Counted from the stretch's first letter, positions 26,511 through 36,428 are shown. The stretch is DNA of 64,000 bases from an uncultured Eubacteriales bacterium (GCA_948527295.1 CAOSWK010000002.1:62001-126000); one strand, 5' to 3'. The notes: generated by a model not told the origin, from the letters alone. Numbers and translations are program-made.

Positions 26511-26557
26511 AAAAAGGAGGCAAACGGGGGCCGCGCGCCTCTTTACAGTGACCTTTG
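26511..26557 (+). promoter_or_regulatory. Displaced Shine-Dalgarno plus stem-loop before trmB
   Basis: AAAAAGGAGG (26511-26520) lies 41 nt before the trmB ATG, which has no nearer Shine-Dalgarno. The next bases, CAAA then GG, can pair with CC then TTTG (26552-26557). An inner GGGC/GCCT hairpin is possible. TTTG ends 4 nt before the ATG, the same geometry as at the M23 gene. An alternative fold pairs AAAGGAGGC with GCCTCTTT and would hide the Shine-Dalgarno, so an on/off switch is conceivable. Confidence 0.45.
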
Positions 26558-26561
26558 TACA

Positions 26562-27227
26562 ATGAGAATAAGAAGAAAGCCTTGGGCCAGGCCAGAGCTT
26601 GCGGCTTGCGAGTTTTTTGTTGACGACCCCGCGCTAAATAAGGGCAACTGGCGTAATCTTTTTGGCAAAAAGCAGCCGATTTACTTAGAGCTAGGGTGCG
26701 GGAAGGGCTCTTTTATCGCAGAAATCGCTAGCAAAAGCTTGGACAAAAACTTTATCGCAGTCGACATAAAAAGCGAGGTTTTGGCTCTTGCAAAAAGAAA
26801 TGTTGAGCGTCAATACTCTGCCCTAGGCCGGTCGATTGATAATCTTTTTTTAACAGCACAAAACATCGAGCACATAGACGATATCCTTAGCGAAAGTGAC
26901 GTAATCTCGCGGATTTACATAAATTTTTGCAACCCTTGGCCAAAGCCGAGGCACAAAAAGCGCCGATTAACGCATCCGCGGCAGGTTGAAAAGTATAAAA
27001 AGTTTTTGGCGCCGGGTGGCGAAATTTACTTCAAGACCGATGACGATGGCCTTTTTTACGAGAGCATCACTTATTTTAAGGAGTCCGGGTTTGAGATAAT
27101 TTATGTGACCGAAGATTTGTTAAACTCCAGGTTTGACGGGAATATTTCAACAGAGCACGAAAAAATGTTTTGCGAGATGGGCAAAAAAATAAAATTTTTG
27201 ATCGCGCGGCTATGTCACGGCAAATAG
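26562..27227 (+). CDS. trmB: tRNA (guanine-N7-)-methyltransferase
   Basis: SAM-dependent enzyme that makes m7G46 in tRNA. From ATG 26562 it is 221 aa and starts [19 protein letters not shown], the family's usual N-terminus. SAM motif I is [10 protein letters not shown]. The catalytic and tRNA-contact block is [22 protein letters not shown]. An in-frame TTG at 26508 lies upstream of the Shine-Dalgarno and gives a non-conserved extension. A FG-GAP lipoprotein gene follows after 22 bp. Confidence 0.95.
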   Translation: MRIRRKPWARPELAACEFFVDDPALNKGNWRNLFGKKQPIYLELGCGKGSFIAEIASKSLDKNFIAVDIKSEVLALAKRNVERQYSALGRSIDNLFLTAQNIEHIDDILSESDVISRIYINFCNPWPKPRHKKRRLTHPRQVEKYKKFLAPGGEIYFKTDDDGLFYESITYFKESGFEIIYVTEDLLNSRFDGNISTEHEKMFCEMGKKIKFLIARLCHGK

Positions 27228-27249
27228 ACAACAAAAAGGAGCTAATAAA

Positions 27250-28611
27250 ATGAAAAAAATCCTGATTTTGCCAATTTTTATTATGCTTTTTACTTCGGGG
27301 TGTTCTCTTAGCAACTTTAACACCAGCAATCTGATGCATCCGCCCAAGGCCACTGGCGAAATGGCGCAGATTCAGGCGCTTATTGAGCGCACAGTCGGCG
27401 AGGATATCATCTTTAAGTACCCGCAAAATGGCGATTTTAAGTCCGCCATTATTATGCACGACTTGGACGGCGACTCGCAAGACGAGGCGATCGCGGTTTA
27501 TCAGCTGGCCTCGCAGGATGCGCAATCTTATATAATGGTTATCGACAAAGTTGGCGACACATGGAAGGTTATCAAGACCATCGATGCCAAGGGTGTCGAT
27601 TTGGACAAGGTTTGCTTTGGCGACATTAACGGCGACGGCATTGATGACATCATTTTGGGCTGGAGCAGCTATACGAGTTACGGCAAGGAGCTTACGGTTA
27701 TCCTTTATGAGGATGGCAACTATAACGATTTGACGCCGGAGGAGACTTACTCCGACATGCTTGTGAGCGATTTTGACGGCGATGGTCGGTCCGAGATTTT
27801 GACTTTATCAGTGAGCAGGCGCGAAGATACTCAGTCTGACGACGATGCTAATAAAACCGCCAGGGCTCGGCTTTTAAAGCTAGATTCCGAAAGCCGAAAA
27901 TTTAAGGCGATGGGCAGCGCGCTTATAGACTCGACGGTTGTTAAGTACACTCACGCGCAGTTTGGCAAAATAGACGATTCGCAGTGCGGCGCCGTGATTG
28001 ATGCTATTACCGACAAGGGCCGCACTATGACGGAGATTGTCTATTGGGATAAAGCTGCTAGTCGCTTGAGAGTGCCTTTTTACGATAGTCAAAAGCTGAG
28101 TTCCCCGGAATTTCTGAGAAATAGCGTTGTTCATTCTAGCGACATCAATAATGACGGGATTATTGAAATTCCTAAAGTTGACTTGACCGATGGTTCTAAC
28201 GAGAAGTTCACCTATGTTTTGTCTTGGTTCCGGCACAACGTGGCTTCTGCCAAGAACGACTACGTCGAAAGCCTCATTATGAACGAGAAGGACTCCTATA
28301 TTTTTGTCGTGCCCGGCAAATGGAAGCGGCCGACCTTGGGTGACTATACTGTTCGGTTCGGCTATGACTACAATTCACGCACGTTGCGAATTTTTGAGCG
28401 CATTGAGCATGATGGTCAGGTTGTTAAGAATCGTGAATTCTTGAATATTGCGGTATTTTCTAAAAAAGAATTTGACGAATTGCCCAACAGGACTGAATAT
28501 CAGATTTTGACCCAAGAAGGAAACCGCATTTATGCGTCGATTGCTTTGGTTGAGGACTCTGAATTGGCCATTCCGGCTGAAGAGATTAAAAATAATTTTA
28601 GAACTATTTAA
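27250..28611 (+). CDS. Lipoprotein with FG-GAP/VCBS-type calcium repeats
   Basis: Predicted surface lipoprotein, 453 aa. The signal peptide ends in a lipobox (FTSGC, Cys at about residue 18). Calcium-loop motifs of the integrin-alpha/VCBS type follow at intervals: DLDGDSQDE, DINGDGIDD, DFDGDGRSE and DINNDGIIE. They suggest a beta-propeller whose blades each bind Ca2+. Its ligand is unknown. The two-component system starts 52 bp downstream in the same direction, so the lipoprotein could be a sensory accessory or a target. AAAAAGGAG ribosome site. Confidence 0.75.
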   Translation: MKKILILPIFIMLFTSGCSLSNFNTSNLMHPPKATGEMAQIQALIERTVGEDIIFKYPQNGDFKSAIIMHDLDGDSQDEAIAVYQLASQDAQSYIMVIDKVGDTWKVIKTIDAKGVDLDKVCFGDINGDGIDDIILGWSSYTSYGKELTVILYEDGNYNDLTPEETYSDMLVSDFDGDGRSEILTLSVSRREDTQSDDDANKTARARLLKLDSESRKFKAMGSALIDSTVVKYTHAQFGKIDDSQCGAVIDAITDKGRTMTEIVYWDKAASRLRVPFYDSQKLSSPEFLRNSVVHSSDINNDGIIEIPKVDLTDGSNEKFTYVLSWFRHNVASAKNDYVESLIMNEKDSYIFVVPGKWKRPTLGDYTVRFGYDYNSRTLRIFERIEHDGQVVKNREFLNIAVFSKKEFDELPNRTEYQILTQEGNRIYASIALVEDSELAIPAEEIKNNFRTI

Positions 28612-28618
28612 ATTTTAC

Positions 28619-28652
28619 GGGGAGGTATAGGCACTCGGTGAGCTCTTGTGCC
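28619..28652 (+). promoter_or_regulatory. Displaced Shine-Dalgarno plus stem-loop before the response regulator
   Basis: GGGGAGG (28619-28625) lies 38 nt before the ATG at 28664. GGCAC (28630-28634) pairs with GTGCC (28648-28652). The fold leaves about 15 unpaired nt between Shine-Dalgarno and ATG, so this is the weakest of the five examples. A GTG-initiated 6-codon reading frame (28638 onward) that ends 5 nt before the ATG is an alternative explanation. Confidence 0.35.
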
Positions 28653-28663
28653 GATTAACACTT

Positions 28664-29362
28664 ATGAAGAAGATTTTGGTTGTGGAAGACGAGGCGGCAA
28701 TTCGCGAATTTGTGGTTATTAACTTACAAAGAGCCGGATACGACGTGACGGAGGCTGATTGCGGAGAAAAAGCGCTGCAGATTTACGAGGCTGATCCGAC
28801 TTTTGACATTGCTGTGCTCGATATCATGATGCCGGGAATTGACGGAATTTCGGTGTGCAAGGAGCTTCGGAAGCAGAACAACGAGATCGGGATAATCATG
28901 CTGACGGCGAAAACGCAGGAAATGGACAAAATCACTGGCTTGATGACGGGCGCGGACGATTACGTTACGAAACCTTTTAGCCCCTCGGAGCTTGTCGCTC
29001 GGATTGATGCGGTTTATCGGCGAGTGGCTCTGGCTCAGATGCGCGCTGAAAATAAGTTTAAAGAAGAGCTGAAATCTGGCGAATTCATCTTGAATATGCG
29101 CAATCGAACACTCTTAAAGCGCGGCGAGTTGGTCGAGTTGACGCAGGTTGAATTTCAGATTATGGAATATTTTTTCTCTAACCCCAGCACGGCGCTTAGC
29201 CGGACGGACATTCTGAATCATGTTTGGGGCGATGATTACGTTGGCGAGGAGAAAATCGTTGACGTGAATATCCGCAGGCTGAGGATGAAGGTTGAGGATG
29301 AGCCCTCGCTTCCGCGGCACATCTTGACGGTATGGGGACTTGGCTACAAGTGGGAGGCTTAG
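28664..29362 (+). CDS. OmpR/PhoB-family response regulator
   Basis: DNA-binding response regulator of 232 aa. The receiver domain has the acidic pocket VEDE, phosphoacceptor D53 in AVLDIMMPG, a Thr in MLTAKT and the KPF lysine. It is followed by a winged-helix effector domain (LTQVEFQIMEYFFSNPSTAL ... VDVNIRRLRMKVED). The partner kinase follows after 54 bp. The upstream TTG frame (28646) adds six unconserved residues and was rejected. The stimulus is not known. Confidence 0.95.
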   Translation: MKKILVVEDEAAIREFVVINLQRAGYDVTEADCGEKALQIYEADPTFDIAVLDIMMPGIDGISVCKELRKQNNEIGIIMLTAKTQEMDKITGLMTGADDYVTKPFSPSELVARIDAVYRRVALAQMRAENKFKEELKSGEFILNMRNRTLLKRGELVELTQVEFQIMEYFFSNPSTALSRTDILNHVWGDDYVGEEKIVDVNIRRLRMKVEDEPSLPRHILTVWGLGYKWEA

Positions 29363-29416
29363 ATTCGCATTACGCGTGGGTTTGAGAATAGTCTTTTTTG
29401 AAAAGAGGCGAGTTTT

Positions 29417-30838
29417 ATGTTGGTTCGGGGCATCACCAGGCGGTGGCTTCTTAATAGCCTGGGCATGATTTTGGTCACTTTGGTCGCTATTGAGCTGGTT
29501 CTGGCGGTTTTCGTTCACGAATTTTTCTACAACGGCGTACAGCAAGCTGTTAGCGCTAAGGTGACTAGCCTTGTGAACGTTTTTTCGGGCTATCGGGAGG
29601 ACTCGGAGAAGGATTTTGTGACCAAGGCCAAGATGTATATTTCGGATTTCGAAGATAAAAATTTGATGGAGGTCGTGGCCTTTAACAGCAGCAACGAGCC
29701 CATTTTTACCTCTACGGGCTTTTTGCCTGCCAGCAATTTTGAGATGACAGACTATGCTATGGCACAGGAATCTGCGAGCCACGTTGGACTTTTTGTGGGG
29801 CGAAATTCCTCTGGCGAAAACGTGATGGCCACTACGAAGGCTATTTACACGGCCGACGGCGAATACATCGGCTCCATTCGATATATTGTGTCGCTGCGGT
29901 CTGTTGACAGCACTATTTTCTGGCTGATAATTGGTTGCGTGGTCATTGGGCTTGCGATCTTGCTTTTCGTCATTATGTCCAGCTCATATTTCATCAACTC
30001 TATCGTTAATCCGATTCGGGAAATCGGCAAAACAGCGCGGAAAATTGCGCTTGGAGATTTTAATGCAAGAATAGATAAACCTTACGATGACGAAGTTGGC
30101 GAGCTTTGCGACACTGTGAATTACATGGCTCGCAAGCTGGGCGAGGCTGAGAAGGTTAAGAATGAGTTTATCTCGTCTATTTCGCACGAACTGCGCACCC
30201 CTCTGACGGCGATTAAGGGCTGGGCCGAGACTATTGAGCTCGGCGAGGAAACGGACTCCGAAATGAACAAGCGTGGCCTCAAGGTTATAATTCACGAAGC
30301 TGAACGGCTCTGCGGTTTGGTGGAAGAGCTCTTGGATTTTTCTCGATTGCAATGCGGCAAAATGGTGCTGTCATTGGAGCGGATTGATATTTTGGCCGAA
30401 ATCAGTGAGGCTGTTTACATGTTCAAAGACCGCGCCGCTTCGGAAAGCAAGGAACTTATTTATGCGGAACCTCCAATATTGTCACCAGTTTTGGGCGACA
30501 AAAACCGTCTGCGTCAAGTTTTCATCAACGTTATAGACAACGCCCTCAAATACACTGCGAGCGGCGGCACCGTCACCGTGAAGGTCAAGGAGGCCGCGGG
30601 CTACATTTACATCTCGGTCAGCGACACTGGCTGCGGCATCCCGGCGGAGCACCTGCCCCACGTTAAGGACAAATTTTACAAGGCTAACACGACTCAAAAA
30701 GGCTCTGGAATCGGCCTGGCAGTGGTTGATGAGCTCGTTCAGCTGCACTCTGGCAGCTTGGACATTGCGAGCGAAGAAAACGTTGGCACGGTCGTTACCA
30801 TTGCCATCCCCATTGCAAAGGCCACGAGCGAAGGTTAA
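29417..30838 (+). CDS. Two-component sensor histidine kinase with HAMP
   Basis: Membrane sensor kinase, 473 aa. Two helices (about 11-33 and 167-188) flank an extracytoplasmic sensor domain of about 130 residues of the dCache/PAS-like type (EVVAFNSSNEPIFTSTGF ... AIYTADGEYIGSIRY). HAMP follows (NPIREIGKTARKIALGDF). H257 lies in the H-box FISSISHELRTPLTAIKGW, and the N (DNALKYT), G1 (SDTGCGIP) and G2 (GSGIGLAV) boxes are present. Paired with the response regulator upstream. The architecture resembles PhoR/WalK-like kinases, but the signal cannot be assigned. Confidence 0.95.
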   Translation: MLVRGITRRWLLNSLGMILVTLVAIELVLAVFVHEFFYNGVQQAVSAKVTSLVNVFSGYREDSEKDFVTKAKMYISDFEDKNLMEVVAFNSSNEPIFTSTGFLPASNFEMTDYAMAQESASHVGLFVGRNSSGENVMATTKAIYTADGEYIGSIRYIVSLRSVDSTIFWLIIGCVVIGLAILLFVIMSSSYFINSIVNPIREIGKTARKIALGDFNARIDKPYDDEVGELCDTVNYMARKLGEAEKVKNEFISSISHELRTPLTAIKGWAETIELGEETDSEMNKRGLKVIIHEAERLCGLVEELLDFSRLQCGKMVLSLERIDILAEISEAVYMFKDRAASESKELIYAEPPILSPVLGDKNRLRQVFINVIDNALKYTASGGTVTVKVKEAAGYIYISVSDTGCGIPAEHLPHVKDKFYKANTTQKGSGIGLAVVDELVQLHSGSLDIASEENVGTVVTIAIPIAKATSEG

Positions 30839-30872
30839 AATTCTTTAAACGAAAAAAAGAAAGGCTTTAAAA

Positions 30873-31721
30873 ATGACGTTAACGCAAGTCTATTTGCAAG
30901 GCAAACGGCTTTTAGCCGAGGCTGAGGTCGACTCCCCTGCCTTTGACGCTATGTGCATCTTTAAGTTTTGCTTCGGTCTTGACCGCCAGGGCTTGATTTT
31001 GTACGGAAATGATGCCGCAGATGAAAGAAAATCTGCTAGATTTTTTGAATTGATACATCAGCGGGTAAAGAGGCGGCCTTTGCAATATATCCTAGGGGCG
31101 TGGGAGTTCATGGGAGTCGAATTTAAGGTCAGCGAAGGTGTTCTGATTCCGCGGGACGACACCGAAGTTTTGGTTTCAGAAGTTTTTGCGCTTATAGAAG
31201 ACATTAAAAAGCCAAAAATTTTAGATTTGTGCGCAGGACCAGGAACCATCGCCATAACTTTGGCCAAACGCCGCGTGGATGCTTCTGTTTTCGTGGTGGA
31301 GCTTTCTGAAGTAGCTTTAAGATATTTGCAGGAAAACATAAATTTAAATGCAGTCGAAAACGTCACTCCGCTGCGCTTGGACGTGCTTTTGGATGCAGAT
31401 AAATTTAATTTTAATGAATTTGACATAATTGTCTCGAATCCGCCATATATTGCGACTTCTGAGCTAAAAAGTTTGCAAAAGGAAGTCTTAAACGAACCTC
31501 AAATGGCTTTAGATGGCGGCTCTGACGGCTTGATGTTCTACCGCGCTATTGCTGAAAATTGGGCCAAGTTTTTGTGCCGGGGTGGATATCTCTGCGTGGA
31601 AGTTGGCATTGGCCAAGCTCTCGCCGTTGCGGACATGTTTAAAGCGGCGAGCCTAGATAACATCGAGGTTATTCGCGACTTAAATGGCATCGATCGCGTT
31701 GTTATCGCCAAAAAATTGTGA
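30873..31721 (+). CDS. prmC: Release-factor glutamine methyltransferase PrmC
   Basis: Methylates the GGQ glutamine of RF1 and RF2, both of which are encoded in this window. The 282 aa show the N-terminal helical substrate domain, the linker RRPLQYILGAWEFMG, SAM motif ILDLCAGPGTIAITLA and the NPPYI catalytic motif. It is 34 bp downstream of the kinase with an AAAGG site. In many Firmicutes it adjoins prfA; here prfA is 5 kb away. Confidence 0.95.
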   Translation: MTLTQVYLQGKRLLAEAEVDSPAFDAMCIFKFCFGLDRQGLILYGNDAADERKSARFFELIHQRVKRRPLQYILGAWEFMGVEFKVSEGVLIPRDDTEVLVSEVFALIEDIKKPKILDLCAGPGTIAITLAKRRVDASVFVVELSEVALRYLQENINLNAVENVTPLRLDVLLDADKFNFNEFDIIVSNPPYIATSELKSLQKEVLNEPQMALDGGSDGLMFYRAIAENWAKFLCRGGYLCVEVGIGQALAVADMFKAASLDNIEVIRDLNGIDRVVIAKKL

Positions 31722-31725
31722 GTTC

Positions 31726-31754
31726 TTGATTTTGCCAGCGCGATTGGTTATAAT
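31726..31754 (+). promoter_or_regulatory. Promoter of the trkA pair, with a short hairpin in its leader
   Basis: TTGATT and TATAAT are 17 nt apart. Just downstream, the leader contains ATCACG and CGTGAT with a 5-nt loop, followed by GTTTTT directly before the GAGGTG ribosome site of the first trkA gene. It could be a small attenuator. Confidence 0.55.
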
Positions 31755-31805
31755 GAAAAAAATACGAAAAATCACGGTTTGCGTGATGTTTTTGAGGTGC
31801 TTTTT

Positions 31806-32429
31806 ATGAATATCCTTGTTATTGGCTGCGGAAAGCTGGGCGCGCGCCTTGCAAACACCCTCTGCTACCACGGGCACGACGTTTCTATTGTTGATCGCGA
31901 TGAGGACGCATTTGAGCAGCTGGATGACGATTTTGACGGCATGACTGTGGTTGGGATGCCCATGGATATGAACGTTTTGCGAAACGCCGGAGTCGAAAGC
32001 TGCGATGCTGTTGCGGTTGTTACCGCCGACGATAATCTGAACATAACTGTTTCGCAGATCGTGAAGGAATTTTTTTATGTTGAGAATGTGGTTGCGAGGA
32101 TCACCGACCCGGTGCGCGAAGACGTTTTTCATCAGTTTGGGTTAAAGACAATTTGCCAGACGAACTTGGCTTGCGGCGCTTTGTACTCGGCTTTGGTTAA
32201 TGAATTCACCGAGAAACAGCTGCATTTTGGCGACAACACGGTTGGGATCATTGTGAAGGAAGTTGATCCTATCTTGGTTGGCCGGACTGTTGATGCAGTG
32301 CCGATGAAGGCGGTTGAGACCATTATGGGCGTTCTGCGCGAAAACGGCAAGCTTTACCTTTATGACGGGCGGCAGAAAATCGTGCTGAATCCGAAAGACA
32401 AGATCATTCTGACGCGCATAAGCGACTAA
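31806..32429 (+). CDS. TrkA/KtrA-type K+ uptake regulatory protein (first copy)
   Basis: Cytoplasmic NAD(H)/ATP-binding regulator of a Trk/Ktr potassium channel, 207 aa. The Rossmann RCK-N domain starts MNILVIGCGKLGARLA, with the acidic ribose-binding residue in VDRDEDAF. The RCK-C domain follows (GIIVKEVDPILVGRTVDAV). GAGGTG lies 6 nt before the ATG at 31806; the earlier in-frame Met is inside the promoter leader. No TrkH/KtrB membrane subunit is encoded in the window. Confidence 0.9.
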   Translation: MNILVIGCGKLGARLANTLCYHGHDVSIVDRDEDAFEQLDDDFDGMTVVGMPMDMNVLRNAGVESCDAVAVVTADDNLNITVSQIVKEFFYVENVVARITDPVREDVFHQFGLKTICQTNLACGALYSALVNEFTEKQLHFGDNTVGIIVKEVDPILVGRTVDAVPMKAVETIMGVLRENGKLYLYDGRQKIVLNPKDKIILTRISD

Positions 32430-32438
32430 AATTTGAAA

Positions 32439-32485
32439 AAGGGGGCAAATCGATAAAGCCTCGCTGTAGTGCTGTTATCGGGTTG
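32439..32485 (+). promoter_or_regulatory. Displaced Shine-Dalgarno plus stem-loop before the second trkA
   Basis: AAGGGGG (32439-32445) lies 41 nt before the ATG at 32487. CGATAAAGC (32451-32459) pairs with GCT-G-TTATCG (32471-32480) over 9 bp with one bulged G. The flanking CAA and TTG can extend the stem. In-frame reading upstream of the ATG is closed by a TAA inside the hairpin, so no N-terminal extension from the Shine-Dalgarno is possible. Confidence 0.5.
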
Positions 32486-32486
32486 T

Positions 32487-33146
32487 ATGAGAATTGTTAT
32501 ATTGGGCGGCGGCAAGCTTGGGTACCACTTGGCGCAGAACATGCTTGAGCGGGATTACGAGGTCGAGCTGATCGAGAAAAACAAGATAAAATGTATGCAT
32601 TTGGCCGACGTGCTGGACGTTGAGGTCGTTTGTGGCGATGGTACTGAGATTAAAGTTTTGGCCGACGCTAGAACTCACAAGGCGGACTGCTTTATTGCTG
32701 TGACGGGCAGCGACCAGGATAATTTGGTGGCCTCGCAGCTGGCCAAAAAAAGGTTTCAGGTGAAGAAAGTCATAACCCGGGCCAATAATCCCCGAAATTT
32801 GGAGGCTTTGCGAAAGCTCGGCATGGACAACGCCGTGAGCAGCACCGAGATCATTACTCGGCTGATTGAGCAAGAAGTTGAGAGCGCCGAAATGCGCCTT
32901 GTGACGAGCCTTAACAAGGGTCGGGCCGCCATTTGCGAGATTGTTATTCCGGAAGACGCCAAGATAAACGGCGCTTCTTTGAAGGACATCGAGCTGCCAA
33001 AGTCTTCGCTTATTATCTCTATTTTGAGGGACGAAAGCCTGATCATTCCGCAAGGTGACACGAAAATTTATTCTGGAGACGAAGTTGTCGCCGTTTGTGA
33101 CGGGCACTCTCAAAAAAGTTTGATGAAGATGTTCTCGGAAAAATAG
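32487..33146 (+). CDS. TrkA/KtrA-type K+ uptake regulatory protein (second copy)
   Basis: Second RCK protein, 219 aa: MRIVILGGGKLGYHLAQNM nucleotide loop, acidic residue in IEKNKIK, DARTHKADCFIAVTGSDQDN, and a C-terminal RCK-C (INGASLKDIELPKSSLII). It is 57 bp downstream of the first copy, and the two are diverged. They may form a hetero-octameric gating ring like two-domain TrkA. The start is set by homology, because the only strong ribosome site is 41 nt away across a hairpin. Confidence 0.9.
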   Translation: MRIVILGGGKLGYHLAQNMLERDYEVELIEKNKIKCMHLADVLDVEVVCGDGTEIKVLADARTHKADCFIAVTGSDQDNLVASQLAKKRFQVKKVITRANNPRNLEALRKLGMDNAVSSTEIITRLIEQEVESAEMRLVTSLNKGRAAICEIVIPEDAKINGASLKDIELPKSSLIISILRDESLIIPQGDTKIYSGDEVVAVCDGHSQKSLMKMFSEK

Positions 33147-33162
33147 CCTCGTGTTGCGGACT

Positions 33163-34191
33163 TTACGCACTTAGTTGTGTGTTTGGATAGTACCAGCGCA
33201 GGATTTGCTTATAGTCCGAGCCCTGCTTGGCCATGCTTTGGGCTCCGTACTGACTCATCCCTACGCCGTGACCGTAACCCTTGGTTGTGAACTCTATTTT
33301 GTCGTTTTGGATGCTTACCTCAAAATCTGATGACCTAAGTGAAAATATTTCTCGAATCTCCCGACCGGTGGCGCTTTTTGAGCCTATTTTTGCCTCTAGC
33401 ACCATGCCGGATGAGGTTCGATTTTTTATTTGCAAAAAAGTCTGCGGATCCTCGCTAAAAGACACATCTGGCCATTTGCCTTTTGCTAGATTTTTAAATT
33501 CCTCTAGAGAAAATTCTTTTTTACTCAAGTAGCCCGGCGCCAACAAGTCTCCAGGGCTTGCGACAGCATTTAGATACGTGCAGCTGCCGCCAAATACGTC
33601 TGCTATATTCTCGGTGTTCCCCGACGATATCGAGTGGTACAGCGCTTCTATGTACTTATCGCCTTGCCTCAGGCTTTGCCCCTTCACCGCGTCCACAGCT
33701 TGGCTTATTTTATCGTAATAAAAATCGAAATCCTTGCCCCAGCGCTCTTGCAGCTGCTCTTTTGACGCATAATAGTACATTTTAGACGAATCCACTGCAA
33801 AGTCGGCCCCCTTTAAGCTTGGATCAGGGCTTTGCGCGTTTTTTTCTTTCAAAAAGCTAAAATATGTATACGCCGCCACGGCTTGGGCTTTTAAGGCTTC
33901 TTCTTCGAATGTTGCGGGCATTTCTGCCGCCACCGTGCTTATGATGAACTCCCTGGCGGGTAATTCTAGCACTTGACCTGTGGATTGATCTAGCAATTTA
34001 AACGTGTTTTCTTTTTGATGCTCTTCCTTGGGCGGCTCGCTGCACATTGCCTTTAGCGAGTTTAGGCTTAGCTCCGGTGGCTTAAAGTTTAGTTTAAAAT
34101 TAATGTCCGACAATCCCCTCATTGTGATGGCCAACGGTATGAAGAAGATTAAAAACAACAAGCTCAGCATAAAAAATAATTTTTGTTTCAT
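33163..34191 (-). CDS. spoIID: SpoIID/LytB-domain protein (stage II sporulation protein D)
   Basis: Membrane-anchored SpoIID-like lytic transglycosylase that trims peptidoglycan during engulfment of the forespore. The 342 aa have an N-terminal helix (LFFMLSLLFLIFFIPLAI) and the SpoIID core: EFIISTVAAEMPATFEEEALKAQAV with the catalytic Glu region, and the C-terminal YGHGVGMSQYGAQSMAKQG motif. The organism therefore descends from, or still is, an endospore former. It converges with the second trkA gene 16 bp away. Confidence 0.92.
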   Translation of the reverse strand: MKQKLFFMLSLLFLIFFIPLAITMRGLSDINFKLNFKPPELSLNSLKAMCSEPPKEEHQKENTFKLLDQSTGQVLELPAREFIISTVAAEMPATFEEEALKAQAVAAYTYFSFLKEKNAQSPDPSLKGADFAVDSSKMYYYASKEQLQERWGKDFDFYYDKISQAVDAVKGQSLRQGDKYIEALYHSISSGNTENIADVFGGSCTYLNAVASPGDLLAPGYLSKKEFSLEEFKNLAKGKWPDVSFSEDPQTFLQIKNRTSSGMVLEAKIGSKSATGREIREIFSLRSSDFEVSIQNDKIEFTTKGYGHGVGMSQYGAQSMAKQGSDYKQILRWYYPNTQLSA

Positions 34192-34328
34192 GGCAATAAA
34201 TCATCCTTTTTTATTTAATTTATTATATTTTTTAAGGATTTATGATAAAACTTTTGGCTCTGCCCTATTTACAAATTGCTATTTTAGCGGTAAAATAAAT
34301 AACAAAAAGACTTTTGGAGGCATTGGAT

Positions 34329-35312
34329 ATGAAATTAAAGCTTAATTGGATTCCTTTTGTCATTTCGTTTATTTCCATTTTGGGTCTGCGGGTATACCAG
34401 ATTTTGTCAATAGGCAATCCCGCTGTCAGAATTTATTGGGATAATTTTGAAATCGTCTGCTTCATCATTGCGGCTGCCGCTTTTGGAATTATAATGGTCG
34501 CAAGTTATATTTCAAAAGATGCCCCGGACGTTTTTGTGATTAAGAAAAATTTTTTAACCGGGTTCGTTGCGATTTTAACGGCTGCACTTGCTTTGTGGAA
34601 CTCTTTTGAAAAATTTAGATATTATTGGTCGGCCGTAGAAAAAGATTGGGTAGACCTGTTTTATATTGTCACCGGCGTTTTTGCGGCGGTCGTCTTTGTT
34701 CTGATCGGACTTTGCTATATAAAAGAAAAAAATTATTTTGAAAAGAACAAATTGCTTGCATTGATGCCGACTTTATGGGTTCTAGCTATGATTTTGAAGC
34801 TGTTTTTTGAATACAACTCCATCCAGACAAATGTAATTCACGTTTCTAACGCCCTTGCAAGGATCTTCTTGCTGTTCTTTATGTTCAGCCAGGCTCGGCT
34901 TTTTGCCACGCTGTTTAACGCGGCCACCTTTAAAAAGCTGTTCTATTTTGGGTTCTCTGCCGCTTTGTTTATGCTCATCTCTATCACAAACTTCTGGGCC
35001 GTTACTATGGACTTTGGTCGGGATTTTTCGCCGACGGAGATCGTCAATATCGTTACTGAGTTCTCTTTGATTTTGTACATTCTGTGCGTCATCTTTAGCA
35101 TTCAGGTTGGCAAGAATTTGGGTAACTCCGAAGACAAGCCTGTTGTAGAAAAAAAAGAAGACGTTGCGGTTGCAAGTTCTACAGCTGACGTGGCTAACAC
35201 TAACACGGTTGAGAATCGCGAAGAAATGGCCAAGGTCGACAGGTTAATTGAAGATATAAAAAATGAAAATGCCAGCAAAAATCTGGGTTCTAGCGAAGGA
35301 ATGTCGAACTAA
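34329..35312 (+). CDS. Polytopic membrane protein of unknown function
   Basis: I do not recognise this 327-aa protein. It has seven or eight hydrophobic helices (for example WIPFVISFISILGLRVYQIL, ILTAALALWNSFEKF, LLALMPTLWVLAMILKLFF, LFFMFSQARLFATLF). An acidic, Ala/Ser-rich cytoplasmic tail of about 70 residues (KPVVEKKEDVAVASSTADV) then ends in a helical segment. GGAGG lies 8 nt before the ATG at 34329. It stands alone between spoIID (divergent) and gap. The tail could recruit a partner, but no function is assigned. Confidence 0.7.
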   Translation: MKLKLNWIPFVISFISILGLRVYQILSIGNPAVRIYWDNFEIVCFIIAAAAFGIIMVASYISKDAPDVFVIKKNFLTGFVAILTAALALWNSFEKFRYYWSAVEKDWVDLFYIVTGVFAAVVFVLIGLCYIKEKNYFEKNKLLALMPTLWVLAMILKLFFEYNSIQTNVIHVSNALARIFLLFFMFSQARLFATLFNAATFKKLFYFGFSAALFMLISITNFWAVTMDFGRDFSPTEIVNIVTEFSLILYILCVIFSIQVGKNLGNSEDKPVVEKKEDVAVASSTADVANTNTVENREEMAKVDRLIEDIKNENASKNLGSSEGMSN

Positions 35313-35361
35313 TGCCTCTTCCCCATCGATGCTGACATAATTATAATTCGATTTTTCATAA

Positions 35362-36420
<1,059 letters not shown>

Positions 36421-36428
36421 AATTTAGG

